Assembly (NCBI GenBank): GCA_026770025.1
Contig: JAMXDE010000037.1
Location: 186,001 to 250,000, forward strand
From: Craspedostauros australis
Lineage: Eukaryota > Bacillariophyta > Bacillariophyceae > Mastogloiales > Achnanthaceae
DNA length: 64,000 nucleotides
Direction of reading: 5' to 3'
The notes under the pieces are model-generated. The model worked only from the letters and a program-made list of their open reading frames with translations. It was not told where the DNA came from and made no database searches. Position numbers and translations under genes: made by a program. How positions within the stretch are numbered: position 1 is the stretch's first letter; the number at the start of each line of letters is the position of its first letter. Positions 20,701 to 30,928 of this stretch are shown here, piece by piece.

Positions 20701-22585
20701 TGGCAGCAGCAGCGCAAGCAGATTCGCTCCACTGATCGAACTCGTGGCCAAGGCCATGGGGAGCCCGGTGGTCGGCTCCCGTGATACCTTTCGTTCCCAA
20801 GGTGGGACCGCAAGCCGTGTTGGCAGTGGTACGATGGAGCGATGTAGATGAGCTCTGGAAGGCAGCGCTCATCATGCCACGATCAAGGCGGCCTGCGAAG
20901 TCACAGGGCGCTCTCCCATGTGCGGACGCTGGCATCGTCGAACAAGGAAGACCCTCATTGGACGGCTGCAAGGACCCGGCATGCCTAGCAGCGGAGGGAT
21001 CTCCAAGCGACATGCGACCGTCCGCAGCACCGTTGGTTGGTGGGAATGATGAATCCGTGCAGAGCGGCAGGAAGTTGTCCGGGTGGAGGAGCTCCGTGTC
21101 AGATGCGTTGCTTGTGAGATCAATCGGGATCACGCCATCATGACCGTCGTCCATGCTCTCGACGGGGAAAAAGGAGAACATGAACTTGGCCGGTGAGGGT
21201 ACGGCGGGTCGGTCTGATGATGCCGATTCATCCCTCTGTGCTTCGCTCTTGTCCTGGGCGGCATCCTGGATGGTGGTCAAGCTCCGATCCAGCACTCCGC
21301 AGTTGATGGTGTCTGCGGCAGGACAGAAGGCGTCTGTCTGGTCAGCCGGCAGGCAGTCGTTGGGACTGACCATGCGAGCCCCGTCTCGACTTTCATCTTG
21401 ATCGGCCGCGGCTGTCACCGTCGCTGAAGCAGTTGCGAAAGCTGGCGCCTGAGTCTTCTCAGAGGTGCAGGTTTGCGACGATTGGCCGTGGTTGTCCGGT
21501 GCAAGGTTGCAAGACGGAGCGATGGTGACGAACTCTGCGATTTCCTCGTTGGTCTCGATTGGGGCGCGAGATCTGTAGTCAGCGTTGGGACTGCGTCGAG
21601 ATGAGGGAAGGTTGTCGCCGCATGGACTATCGCAGGCGTCGAAGCTGGTGTTCATGAGGTGGTCGTCGAAGATGATGAAGGTGCCGGCGGCGTCCGCATT
21701 GCTTTCGGAGATGGAGCCTGTTGTCTGGCCGTCGTGACCGGAGAAGGTCGGTGATTGGGCGAGGAGGAGAGTGGGGCTTTGAGGCAGCACGTCACAAGCT
21801 GGGTGCGGCTGCGACGGTGACCCGAGCGTCTCTGCGTCGAGCGCGGCCATGGCCGAGACTGCGGACAAGCTCGATGGTGTGTTGGCCGTAGCTGCTGCGG
21901 CTGTGGGTGAGGGTGTGGGTGAGAGTGCGCATGTCATCCCGGTGGTCGGTGCATCTGATATCGCTGGAAGAGAGGCCTTGGTGCCGACATCTGCAGCTGG
22001 GTGGTCCATGCGATCCTGGTCACACGAGAAGGGATCGATCGCGGGAGATTGGAAGAGCGAATCCATCGGTGAGATCATGATTGAAGTCATGGATTCCGGC
22101 GAGTGGGGGTCCTGAACCAGGAAGGGCGACCTTGAGGACGGCATCGTGGCGGTGGGCGACGCCATCAGCGCGAAGCTGGGGACGGATGATTCCATCACCT
22201 CCAGACAATCGAAGCTGGGAAGGGAGAGCGAGTTGGAGATCAGCGACGCAGCCACGCGTCGATCTGAGTTGTTGGGTCGTTCTGGGTGCAGCGAAGGTGG
22301 TTCCTGGGTGCCATCGCCTCGATTTGGCTTGGCCGTCATCGCATCTGCTGTGGTTCTTTGGGTCATGGTCGAAGTTTCCGCTCGCTCCTGCACTTGCACT
22401 TGCAACTGGTCCTTCGACTGGTCCTTCGACTGCTCCTTCGACTGCGGCTTCGACTGCAAGCACAAGAATGCTGCCACAGACCTCGAGGGACTTCTTGGCG
22501 GCCATTGCATTGGAGCAGATGGCTGCTCATGGTCTTCGCCAGCGCCAGCGAGGCCGCGCTCATTTGCAACTGCCTCGACAACCAT
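17777..22585 (-). CDS. Very long disordered protein with two helicase-associated (HA) domains
   Basis: A single frame of about 1602 residues when begun at the first ATG in frame (22585, MVVEAVANERGLAG). The frame stays open upstream to 22951, but that end has only a TTG. Most of the protein is low-complexity and acidic or Ser/Thr/Pro/Ala rich, with a Gln/Lys/Ser repeat (QSKEQSKDQSKDQ) near residue 50. A basic, possibly nuclear-targeting tract rich in Lys and Arg (KKKPAKQVRKRQASKKSRGG) lies at about residues 1195-1215. Two HA domains follow at about 1258-1328 and 1335-1405: WSVGFECLVAFAKKNGHARV with WVKRQRYLFKN and GFTWSV, then WEAKYKQLVAHYEVHGQGAHV with WAKDQRRRY and GFPW. HA domains are Trp-anchored helical bundles of about 70 residues, greatly expanded in diatoms and thought to bind nucleic acid; no helicase core is present. 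A nuclear DNA- or chromatin-binding role is inferred only. Confidence 0.85.
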   Translation of the reverse strand: MVVEAVANERGLAGAGEDHEQPSAPMQWPPRSPSRSVAAFLCLQSKPQSKEQSKDQSKDQLQVQVQERAETSTMTQRTTADAMTAKPNRGDGTQEPPSLHPERPNNSDRRVAASLISNSLSLPSFDCLEVMESSVPSFALMASPTATMPSSRSPFLVQDPHSPESMTSIMISPMDSLFQSPAIDPFSCDQDRMDHPAADVGTKASLPAISDAPTTGMTCALSPTPSPTAAAATANTPSSLSAVSAMAALDAETLGSPSQPHPACDVLPQSPTLLLAQSPTFSGHDGQTTGSISESNADAAGTFIIFDDHLMNTSFDACDSPCGDNLPSSRRSPNADYRSRAPIETNEEIAEFVTIAPSCNLAPDNHGQSSQTCTSEKTQAPAFATASATVTAAADQDESRDGARMVSPNDCLPADQTDAFCPAADTINCGVLDRSLTTIQDAAQDKSEAQRDESASSDRPAVPSPAKFMFSFFPVESMDDGHDGVIPIDLTSNASDTELLHPDNFLPLCTDSSFPPTNGAADGRMSLGDPSAARHAGSLQPSNEGLPCSTMPASAHGRAPCDFAGRLDRGMMSAAFQSSSTSLHRTTANTACGPTLGTKGITGADHRAPHGLGHEFDQWSESACAAAAIAAATDVLQSSNNHFVNGPVLATEPSPSTAAEMYERYRSDYYGVAEWKTQNGHGRTGHHGQRQRFHPLYQLMPNLSGGMTTAPPTHMGAAGPQRVLPPTTFGRLGAAPQNTRYGDSNSYSRFHNCDHGAQYNLPYDQMDQYQHQLLQQSFPHPPRHPKNPSMPLMHPSSGTRLLPTQRGAIHAEPAVGAKALHRKDPVLNTHIANPHLNGMIGGCRNSEGKREDLAVCVQPLLKTGDSHRGSCNAMTGKAPPGPPGHPPLLNRSESNRSASHATGAIGLMRPNHAMKRKSETDVADLADMMVQYASRATSSSSLPSSVQGRLRGAPSFKRCRSDDRVLSQRRVETTAPLQSLAMVMAMAGPGAEVDRRAVAAPPRQLPLLPPPALLHTAASSSAAADTAADTAAAPSTAVPVAAAAAIPASPARTARPQSRTTILATPPRPRWRDESTGMDSSKSVVTPSPKPARRPPASPGLPYVNGNGDGHADGKAAAGYKSPALRVIKFDPPAKKDDAAPIGRSNRAVASERPASIGVPRRLFCDELAKPPKPQAKPTKSGRTKAVSKKKPAKQVRKRQASKKSRGGTKRGNRIAGGSGGSESAPQTVDPCYLQKLERLSADMLQFKATFLETSARKKAEEEWSVGFECLVAFAKKNGHARVSCPASSSRPKNQKFLTWVKRQRYLFKNFASDMPPQHIAALDSIGFTWSVPSRSWEAKYKQLVAHYEVHGQGAHVERGDTAELSKWAKDQRRRYRCFMKGEKSGMTMHRIERLNAIGFPWATTTTAAQWDDNQIPKSRPPSAISMAPSAKASATSSATSANVGIVSGLVPSARARRAGVGCGIQQRKAAPKIAASACAALDQRVRSSAHHHQAIGDMRAYVPQGGSVFDRHPGRFTACQTTTLQHGGQLIGSPDWTLSPEPEFLSHAGWPASLDAMLPREGAAGAANNPPLANGTSAGWQGNLANAAAAHPQHGSGDAMR

Positions 22586-25500
22586 AATGCTGCTCCTGCT
22601 GCAGATGGTGTTGATGTTGTTGATGTTGTCGATGGTGCGGTTGGGGAGAAAAGGCGAGGGAATGAAACTTGCTGCCACGATGAAGATGCGCTGAGAAATC
22701 TGCTGCGTGGGAATACCGGAAATACCAGTGGCGTGGTGCTTGTCCTCGTGTCGAATCGGATAGAATCGGATCGGCCAAGGCGTTGGCGCGAAATTGAAGT
22801 CGTGTTGGTCTCGAGCGGATACCAGATATCTCCACCACGTGTGCGCCTGCAACTGCGGTTGCTGTTGTTGACAGGTTGTTGAAGGAAGGAAGCAGGAGAC
22901 AACGCGACAGCGATCAACCAGCGGAAGATTGATGCAGTTTTTGGCGCGCAATGTTGCCTTTGGGGCGCGCAGTGTCCAATGACGGTGTGGTGGCCGTATG
23001 AATGCAGGCGCGTTTCATGGGAACACCGACGAAGCAGACGCCCATGGGGACGACCAGGAGAACGACCATGATGGTGAATTCAACCATGTCAGCAAATGTG
23101 GGGGTTCATCATGACGGTTTGGATGTATCAAAGGCGACGACGACGACAACGAAAGTGAGAGGTGAGAGGGGAGGCGACATCATCCGCCTGTTCGATCAAC
23201 CACGGCGGATCTTCGCACTGAGGGCGCCTTTGTATCCCTCAACTCTGTGCGTGCGTAATTGTCTTTGGCCAGCCTCTCGCGAGTCGGTCCAGGTACATGA
23301 GCAGAAGGGCAGGACATCTTCGAGAAGCCGAGGGGCATCCAAACTTGCGTACCTTTCTTTGGGATCGGCTTCTTACGACTATGGTGGCGTCCCGGCTGTC
23401 GCTATCACTGCCGCTGCTGTTGTACTCACCGTCGTGACTTGGTCAACCGGCTTCGTGGTGGAAGAAAAGGGTTTGGTTCAGACGGCGTCAGGTGAGTGAG
23501 GTTGCGGTCGCCATGGCAATCGGAAGCATTGGAGTCGGGGATTTTGACAATGGGGACCCTCGTCGCCTTGGATGGCAAGATGTGGAACTGAAGACGGTGA
23601 CATTGACACTTGCGCGGGCGCTGATACGATCATGGCGTTGACATTATCCCTCAGCTATGTTGCGCAACGCTCCGACGAAATGTCATTGCAAACAATCATG
23701 AAAGCGCGCGTGCAAGCAAGAAAACAAACAACGGAGAGAGCAAGGATTGCAGAGAACGAAACCACCAAGATGATCCTCGATCGAAGGCAACGCACTCAAC
23801 TCACATGCGTACGAGCTATGGCACGAAGGTATGTGCGGCTGTGCGTGGCTCTTCACTTGCTCGGAGCTCGCCCAGCGGAGATTTCAACTCCTCTGTCAGA
23901 TCAGCGATGGTTGATGGTCCGTCGGTGTCGGTATTGATGTCGGCGTTGGTATTCGTATTGGTATTGGTATTGATACGGATACGATGAGAGCGATGGGAGT
24001 GATGAGAGCTATTGTATGAATGATGGTCTGCTGATTCATGCAACGAGGATGGCGGTGAATTGTTGGTGGTGTGTTGTGGTATGACGTACGATGTACAATG
24101 TGCAATGTGCGTTGCGGTGCGCGAAGTCGGTTTTGGATGTGTTGGTACGAGTGCGTAATCCTTCTCGTGTGGTCCAAATACGACCTGCAGCTGCAACAAG
24201 CACGTACGAATGGCAATGGTTGTTCGTCGTTGTTGCTGCGCAAAAGTGTTTCGAAGTTTCTTGGTCGGTTGTGTGGCCTGGGTGGTGAACCAGCGGCAGC
24301 AAAAGTAACGGCTGCGCCCGCGAGTCAGATGGTTCTGCGAGATGAGAAAATCAGCGGCGCAGTGCAGGAGGAGGTGACGTCCCGAAGAGTGAGTAGCTCG
24401 TCCCTGCGCCGTACATATGTAGAGATGGATGATGAACGATGGATGGTTCCTGCGTCACACCGACAGAGTTGCTGTAGCTGCTACCGCGCTTCTTCCAAGA
24501 TTTGGTTTGCTTCCCTTCTGATTTGTGGGATCTTTCATGCCTTCTTGCTCCTCGCCTTCTTTCTTGCCAGGACATTGCATTTGCCGTTTTTGCTTTACAT
24601 TTTGTTGCTCCCCCATTTCAAAGGTGGAACGTGCGTGTATCGTGGAGCGCTGAATTTGATAACGTCCCCAAAGTCACAGCCCCTTAAGCAGCCATGGCCA
24701 ATCAAGGCATAGTGCTGTTCGTTGGAGTGGGGACTGACGTGAAGCGCCCAGAACGTCTTTGCAGATCTGTGACAAGGCCCAAGAGATCGCCATGGAGGCG
24801 CGTCTGTGTGTTTGTGAATCTCCAGCGCTGTTCTCTGGTACAGTTGAGTAAGCGGATGGTGTCCTTGTATGAATAAACATGGACAGACCATTGCCCAGCA
24901 CAAGCCTCGTCTTTATCCGAGACCGGGAGATGTCGAATCAGCCGTTTGTTGGACGAAGAGTCTCCACTTAAGGTCGATCGTCATGCGACACAAACCACAA
25001 ACGACGTGTGTTGTCCAGCCCGGGCGGCAAGGTATCCATTTTCACCATACCCAAGGTCGTGCTTGTGTGGATTGTTGGGTCAGGAGCGGCAAGAACCTCC
25101 AATCGCGTGCGTGGTGGAGCGACACCAAACTAATCGACTGATTTGTAACGGTTGATTGGAAGCGAGTGATCATACTGTCTCCATCTCTGTCTCTCTGGAG
25201 AGACACAGAGAGAGAGAGACGCTCCAGAGCAGCTTGAATTTCGTCGATGATTCCTCTACCGCGAGTACAGGACTCTACTCTGCGAGTATGCACTCGGCTC
25301 CAGCATACTACACATTTTGTCGAATCGTAATCGCTCCCATCCACAAGCAGACAGAGAGCGACATGCTCATGTACTCGTAGCACTAAACCCACAGCACTCT
25401 CTTCGCTCTGCAAGTCCTCGTAGTGTGCGCACCGCAACGGTACCGCGAAGTGGAGCGACAGTGCTGCTTGTGTGTTTGGGGGAGCGTGACCCACGAGTAC

Positions 25501-27683
25501 CCGTTGAATGGAGAGTATTTGAAAACAAAAAGAATATGCCAGAGATTGCACGAGTACCATGCCATTCTCCCCACGCCATCCCCCTCCCTCCCGTGTTCAG
25601 GATCGTGTTCCTTGGGGGTACGTGGCGAAAGAGCGACATGGAACTGCTCTGGAGGAGAGTAATTGTACGTAGAATACTCCAATAGCGAGAACGGCTCCAA
25701 ACGCCAAACTCAAGCTACGAGTACGTATTGGTATTCGGGTGATTGTTTCGCCACAAGAGGACCGAAGTGTGGTAGTCCTGGGCGACAGCCGTTCGGATTG
25801 GACCTAAAAATCGCCAGCGTCAAGGCGCAAGCCAAAGCCAAGGCCAAGGTCAATCCAAACATCCGTAACTAGTCCAGGCATCAGCGTATCGATTGACGAA
25901 TAGATGGACAGATGAATGAATAGGTGAATCAACGGAGCGTCTGGTTGGGTCAATGGCTCGAGGGTGTGTGTGACGGAGGCTTATATCTCTCCTCTTGAAC
26001 ACGATAGACTGCCTCGGACATGTTGACAGCAAACTCCTGAGAGAGAGAGAGAGAGAGAGAGAGTAGGCACATCCGACCCGCAAGCTTGTGTCTGCCATGG
26101 GGACAAACGGTGTCTTATGTGGGCGCTTGGTGTCGCCCTGCGTTTCACGTACTCGAGATGCGTTGGCTTGGTTCCAAGATGGCGTTAGGCGACTCCGTCC
26201 GCCCCCACCGGAGTCCACGTCACGGAACCAATCTGCTCTCTTCCTTCGCCCTTTTCTCCGGCTTCGACTTTTCTTGTCGCAGACTTGTCCATCAACGTGA
26301 GTTTATCACCGTATGCCGGACGGGTCTGGGAAGATTTATTGAAGCGCGGATATGGGTACCTTCATCATGGATCAACCCGTTGCGCGCCATTCGCCAGATG
26401 CTTGATTGGCCGCGTTTTCTCATTTCCGATTGCTGCCTTTCGTTGGTGCGGAACTTCCTGCGTGCTTCAGAGAACAGCAGGTCTGTGCGCGCAGCTGTCA
26501 TCGTGCGCGCCTCGGCCGTGTCCGCGTGAAATGCAATCGGTGCTCCCCAACGCCCCCTACAGGGACACTCGATTGGCGTTCGCTTGGCCACAACGCTGTG
26601 CATAGCATGGCGCGAGGATTCGTGCACCCCACAGTACTCCGTAGATGCAAAGAGGATGAGAGTGGTGTATCGAATTCAAGTCCACTCTGCTCCACTCGAG
26701 ATAGAGAGAGAAAAGCAAACAACTACACAATCGCACGAACACACAGCGCCTGGATCTCTGTTTGGAAGTGCCATCTGCGGCGTCTCAACCAAAGGAGATC
26801 CTCGGACAGCTAAAGACAACCAAGTGACACATTCATAAAACAGAAACACAAGCCTCCGGCAGTAGATTGGTGGGGACACGAATACCGGCCCCGTTGCGGA
26901 TCTGGTAGAATACAGGAGGCTTCGGTGTGGCAACTCGCGAATAGCAGTTTTCGGCATTCGGCAGCTGAATCGCTCGTTCGTTTGGACCGTGTCTCGTGTT
27001 GGCGCCCATGCGAACAACGAAAGAAGGGCGCTTTCTGATGGCTACTTCGCGTTTGAATTGGAGACTGGGATGGGCACATCCAAATTTATCAATGCGCGAC
27101 TTGTCGAAAACACCGAATTCGCGCATCCTTGTCGGTCTGACGCACGCGTTCCCAACCAGCCGCATCATTGGCAGGTCGCCTGGCGCGCCAAGCAGACACA
27201 TCTGGACCTTTTTGGCAAACGAGCAGTTCGATCGTTGGCGCCGACGACACGGGCTCGGAAACAACAGTTGTGCTTCACAGTCATGGTACGATCACTCACG
27301 GTCGAGGCAACGGTCACCAAGAACGAAAAGGAATGGGAAACAGTTTCATTCCCGTTTTGAATTGCAACTGTCATTCGAGCAATTCGATCATCATTTCTGA
27401 GTCTGTACGACGTTCGTATTCCAATCAGTGCCATCCAAACGTGGATTTGTTTGAGAATACAACAAACACCAACAACACATGAGGCTGTTGGTGGTGATGG
27501 GTCGTTCGTTCTCCCACCATCTCCATCTTCATCTCCCATCTCCCATCTCTCATCTCTGGTCTCTGTCCCCCATTCGACCACAACCACCAAGGCAACCACC
27601 AAGGCAACCACGAGGAGTAAATAGCATCATCTTATTACACTATATAACACGTATTATACGAGCAAGCTGGAGGGAAGGACGAG
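22586..27683. other. 5.1-kb divergent spacer, no convincing gene
   Basis: This spacer lies between the starts of the HA-domain gene and HGH1. Frames of 120-210 codons occur on both strands (for example 23002-23499, 24071-24712 and 26833-27264) but show no recognisable domain and overlap others of equal length. Simple repeats are a TATTGG-type array at about 23948-23974, a CT/AG hairpin at 25188-25211 (GTCTCTC, TG, GAGAGAC core) and a GA run at 26039-26063. No RNA gene seen. Confidence 0.45.
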
Positions 27684-29320
27684 ATGGCGAGCAGTCAAGA
27701 TGCGGCATCCGTGTACGAGGATCTGGTGAGCTTCCTGAAGGCCGACCGGGCCGATCTGAGAGAGAAAGCGACCGAGGCGGTTCAGCAGGTGACAGATCGG
27801 TACGTTGTGATCGCTATCACCTTCGTTTGCCCGCCTGTGTTCATGTTTGCTGAAGCCTCCTTGGAAGTGATACCACTGCTGCTGCTGCTGCCATGCAACG
27901 GGGTTTGGCTTTGCAAGTCGGGTGAGATGGTGGAACGACCGTATCTCGTTCTCACTCTTCATGCTTGACATTCTCTATGCTCGATTATATGCTCTATTAT
28001 ATGCTCTGCGACGATATCCGATTACTCTGCGATATTCTGATCCTGTCCAGAGATGAGATGGAGAAGCTGATCCAACACGGCATAGTGGCACCGCTCGTGC
28101 GGAACTGCAGCGACACGGACACGAAGGCGGGCTTGTTCGCCAGCCAGGCGCTGGTGCAGCTATCATCCGGTGGCAAGCTGATGAACCAATGCATACTGGA
28201 CATGATCGAGGCAAAGGCGCTGCCGCGCATGGTGGAGCTCGTCCTGGGCCTGTCGCCTTCGAATGAGGACTTCGCGCTGCGAACCAACTTCGCGCTTGCC
28301 CTGCTTGCCAACATGACGAGGACGGAGGAGGGTGCCATCGACATGGTGGGGCGGACGCTTCCGGATCGGGCCGTCACGCAGCAGGAGCTGGATGCGGCGA
28401 GCGGAGAGGAGACCAGTTCGGCGGGTGCCAACGCAGATGACGCAACATCCTCGCAGTCGACGTCGACATCAAAGTCGAAGCCACTGGCGGTGCCATCGGA
28501 GAAGCCCACGCTGCAGCTCCTGCTGGAGAGGTTCCTGAACAGGGCCTGCATGGAGCAGGCGGATTACAGGGAGCTGGCGGAGAGCGATGAGCTGGAAACG
28601 CACGGCAAGGATCCGTATCAGCATTTCGCGGGGGTGCTGATGAATCTCACGCAGGTGGAGGCGGGGCGCAGGTTCCTCCTGAGGCTCCCCAACAAGGAGC
28701 GGGGGGAGAGCATGAGCGTGTTCGAGACCATCCTGGGACAGCTGAGGTCGGCGAACCCGATCCGGCGTCGAGGCGTTGCGGGGACCGTTCGGAATTGCTG
28801 CCTCGAGAAGGAGTCAGCGTGGTGGTTCCTGCACGAAGTGAAGGTGATGAGCCACATCCTGTACCCGCTGGCCGGTCCGGAAGAGCTGGACGTCGATGAG
28901 AAGATCGGGATGGACCCTGATCTGTGGCTGGAGGGTCCCGACAAGGAACGCGAGACCGATGACACGACCCGTCTGTTCCTGGTGGAGAGCGTGCTGCTGC
29001 TGCTGATGACCAGCCGGAAGAGCCGCGAGATGATACGGAAGGCGCGCACGTACGTGATCCTGAAGTACGCGGACATGGTGGAGGAGCTGGAGCAGGTGTC
29101 GGATCGGGTGAACGAGTGCGTGCAGTACCTGCGCCGCGACGAGGAAGGAACGGCGGAGGGCAGCAGCGACAAGATGGTGACGAATCAGTTCCGAAGAGAT
29201 GCGGGCGAGACGAAGGAGGGGGATGACGGTGCCGGTTCCCCGCGCCTTGCGCTGCCTCCGTCGACGACGTACTCGAAGGCCTCGACGGAGGCAGACGTGG
29301 ACTATGACGGTGTCGACTAA
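27684..29320 (+). CDS. HGH1: HGH1 homologue (eEF2-folding factor)
   Basis: Two exons, 27684-27799 and 28051-29320; the 251-bp intron (GTACGT donor, GTCCAG acceptor) splits an Arg codon in TDRDEMEKL. The product is 461 aa. Armadillo-like helices begin with IVAPLVRNCSD and ASQALVQLSSGG. The C-terminal half carries the diagnostic HGH1 blocks: NPIRRRGVAGTVRNCCLEK, the LYPLAGPEELDVDEKIGMDP segment, REPD-like KERETDDTTRLFLVES, and the KARTYVILKYADMVEE helix before a conserved ECVQYL. HGH1 is a cytosolic chaperone cofactor that helps elongation factor 2 fold with the TRiC chaperonin. A Ser/Thr/Ala insert (about residues 180-205, rich in TSSQSTSTSKSK) and a charged Gly/Glu tail are extensions. It ends 825 bp from the convergent RPS2 gene. 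Confidence 0.92.
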
Positions 29321-30145
29321 CAGAGCGGAGTACGAACACGAGTCGTTGCGCAGAGTGCGCTCTCAATAATACAGTAGAGTAGAATAGTGTTTGCGTCGCA
29401 TCATGCATATTCCAAGAGTCGACTGCGAACACGGTAGAGTTACGACTGGTCGATCAATATCCATGCTTGAGGACGCTCTATTGCGGCGATTGATGCCCCA
29501 CACTAACACGACAACAACTTGACCTGAAGGGCAGAGCCGCCTCAATACTCGTTGAGTACTCCAGCGTACAAATATAGTAGTGTGAAGAGTATTGGACTGA
29601 CTATTAATGTGAATGTTGACATCACCGACGGCTACGGCAACAGTGCTGATTCCAGTGAACCCTTGATGGATGGTCGGCAACCTACGCTGCTCCGCTGTTC
29701 CTCATTTAACGCTTTCCATTCCATCAGGACTCGTGGATGTTGCACAACCTCTGGACGTGGCTCCTTCCGCCGCCAGCAGATGCGGGGCTTCCGAGAACCA
29801 GGTCCTCTGAACGAGTGGAGTATGAGGGTGTCTCTCTGTCATCCTGGACACGTATCCGCAGGTGCGGATGAGTTAGTGTAATATGTGCCATGCGTGGAGT
29901 AGTTAACCATCATGACACAGGCGCGCGATGGCGGTGTTCAGGTGTATTTGCACTTCGTTCGAGGCGTTGCTGTGCCGTTGGTGAGCTGTCCCCATTCTCA
30001 TGCATCAGAACTCTTTTCTGCGATCGGGTGTTGTGCCGAAGCAGGACCCTGACAACGGACCACCAGCTAAGCTAAGTTAAGCTAGAGCAATATTGAGGGC
30101 AGTCTTGGTTGAGGTCAGAGTCTTGTTTCGTTTCAACTTGTTTCC
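29321..30145. other. Convergent 3' spacer HGH1 / RPS2
   Basis: No gene is seen. AGTAGAGTAGAATAGTG at 29373-29389, about 50 bp after the HGH1 stop, is one of several TAGA(A/G)TA clusters after genes here. TAAGCTAAGTTAAGCTAGAG lies at 30067-30086, about 60 bp beyond the RPS2 stop. Confidence 0.5.
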
Positions 30146-30928
30146 TTAGGTTTGCAGCTGCTTCTTCGCGAGGAAGTCGGTGTGCTCCTGGTACGGGTGC
30201 GTGAGGAGGGCGTTCTCGGACCACAACTCAGGGGACAGGTATCCGTAGGTGGCACGGAGGGCGTAGAAGAGGGCCTTGATGGTGTTACCCATGGTGCGGG
30301 TGTGACCACGCGAGCTGGAGTAGCAGTCATCGATTCCTGCCATGTGCATGAGCTTCTTGCCGGCTGGGGAGGCGACGAGTCCTGTACCGCGCGGGGCTGG
30401 GATGAGGCGGACGCTGACGGAACCGCACTTTCCGGTGACCTTGCATGGCACGGTGTGCGGCATTCCGGAGATACGTCCCCAGTATCCGCGGCGCACCGGG
30501 GCCACGTTGAGCTTGGCGGAGGTGATGGCTCCGCGGATGGCGTTGGCGACCTCGGAGGCGCACTTGACCCCAAGTCCGATGTGGCCGGAGCAGTCTCCGA
30601 CGGCGACGAAGGCCTTGAAGCGGGTGCGCTGACCGGCGGAGGACTGCTTCTGCACTGGCATGATCTTCATGACCTCGTCCTGGAGCTTGTCCTTGAGGAA
30701 GAAGTCGATGATCTCGGCCTCCTTGACTGGGATGGAGAACAGGAAGATCTCCTCGATGCTTCCGATCTTGCCCTCCTTCACGAGGCGTCCGAGCTTGGTC
30801 ACTGGCTCCCACACGTTCTCGTCGGGACCTCCACGGCGACCTCCTCGGCCTCCGCGTCCACCACGGCCTCTGCCGCGGCCACCGCCACGTCCAAATCCTC
30901 CGCGTCCGCGTCCTTCTTCTCCGCTCAT
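30146..30928 (-). CDS. RPS2: 40S ribosomal protein S2 (uS5)
   Basis: An intronless frame of 260 residues with ATG at 30928. It opens with an RGG-type tail (residues 8-33, alternating Arg and Gly), as in other eukaryotic RPS2, then [18 protein letters not shown]. The S5 N-terminal double-stranded-RNA-binding fold is marked by [20 protein letters not shown], and the C-terminal fold by [13 protein letters not shown] and [17 protein letters not shown]. It is a core protein of the small subunit near the mRNA entry channel and takes part in decoding accuracy. The sequence is strongly conserved and ends at the usual position ([11 protein letters not shown]). High-expression codon use (for example AAG for Lys) fits a ribosomal protein. 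Confidence 0.98.
   Translation of the reverse strand: MSGEEGRGRGGFGRGGGRGRGRGGRGGRGGRRGGPDENVWEPVTKLGRLVKEGKIGSIEEIFLFSIPVKEAEIIDFFLKDKLQDEVMKIMPVQKQSSAGQRTRFKAFVAVGDCSGHIGLGVKCASEVANAIRGAITSAKLNVAPVRRGYWGRISGMPHTVPCKVTGKCGSVSVRLIPAPRGTGLVASPAGKKLMHMAGIDDCYSSSRGHTRTMGNTIKALFYALRATYGYLSPELWSENALLTHPYQEHTDFLAKKQLQT

Noticed and set aside
22586..22951. 122-codon N-terminal extension of the HA-domain protein
   Set aside because: It begins with TTG, contains no ATG before 22585 and is unlike the rest of the protein.
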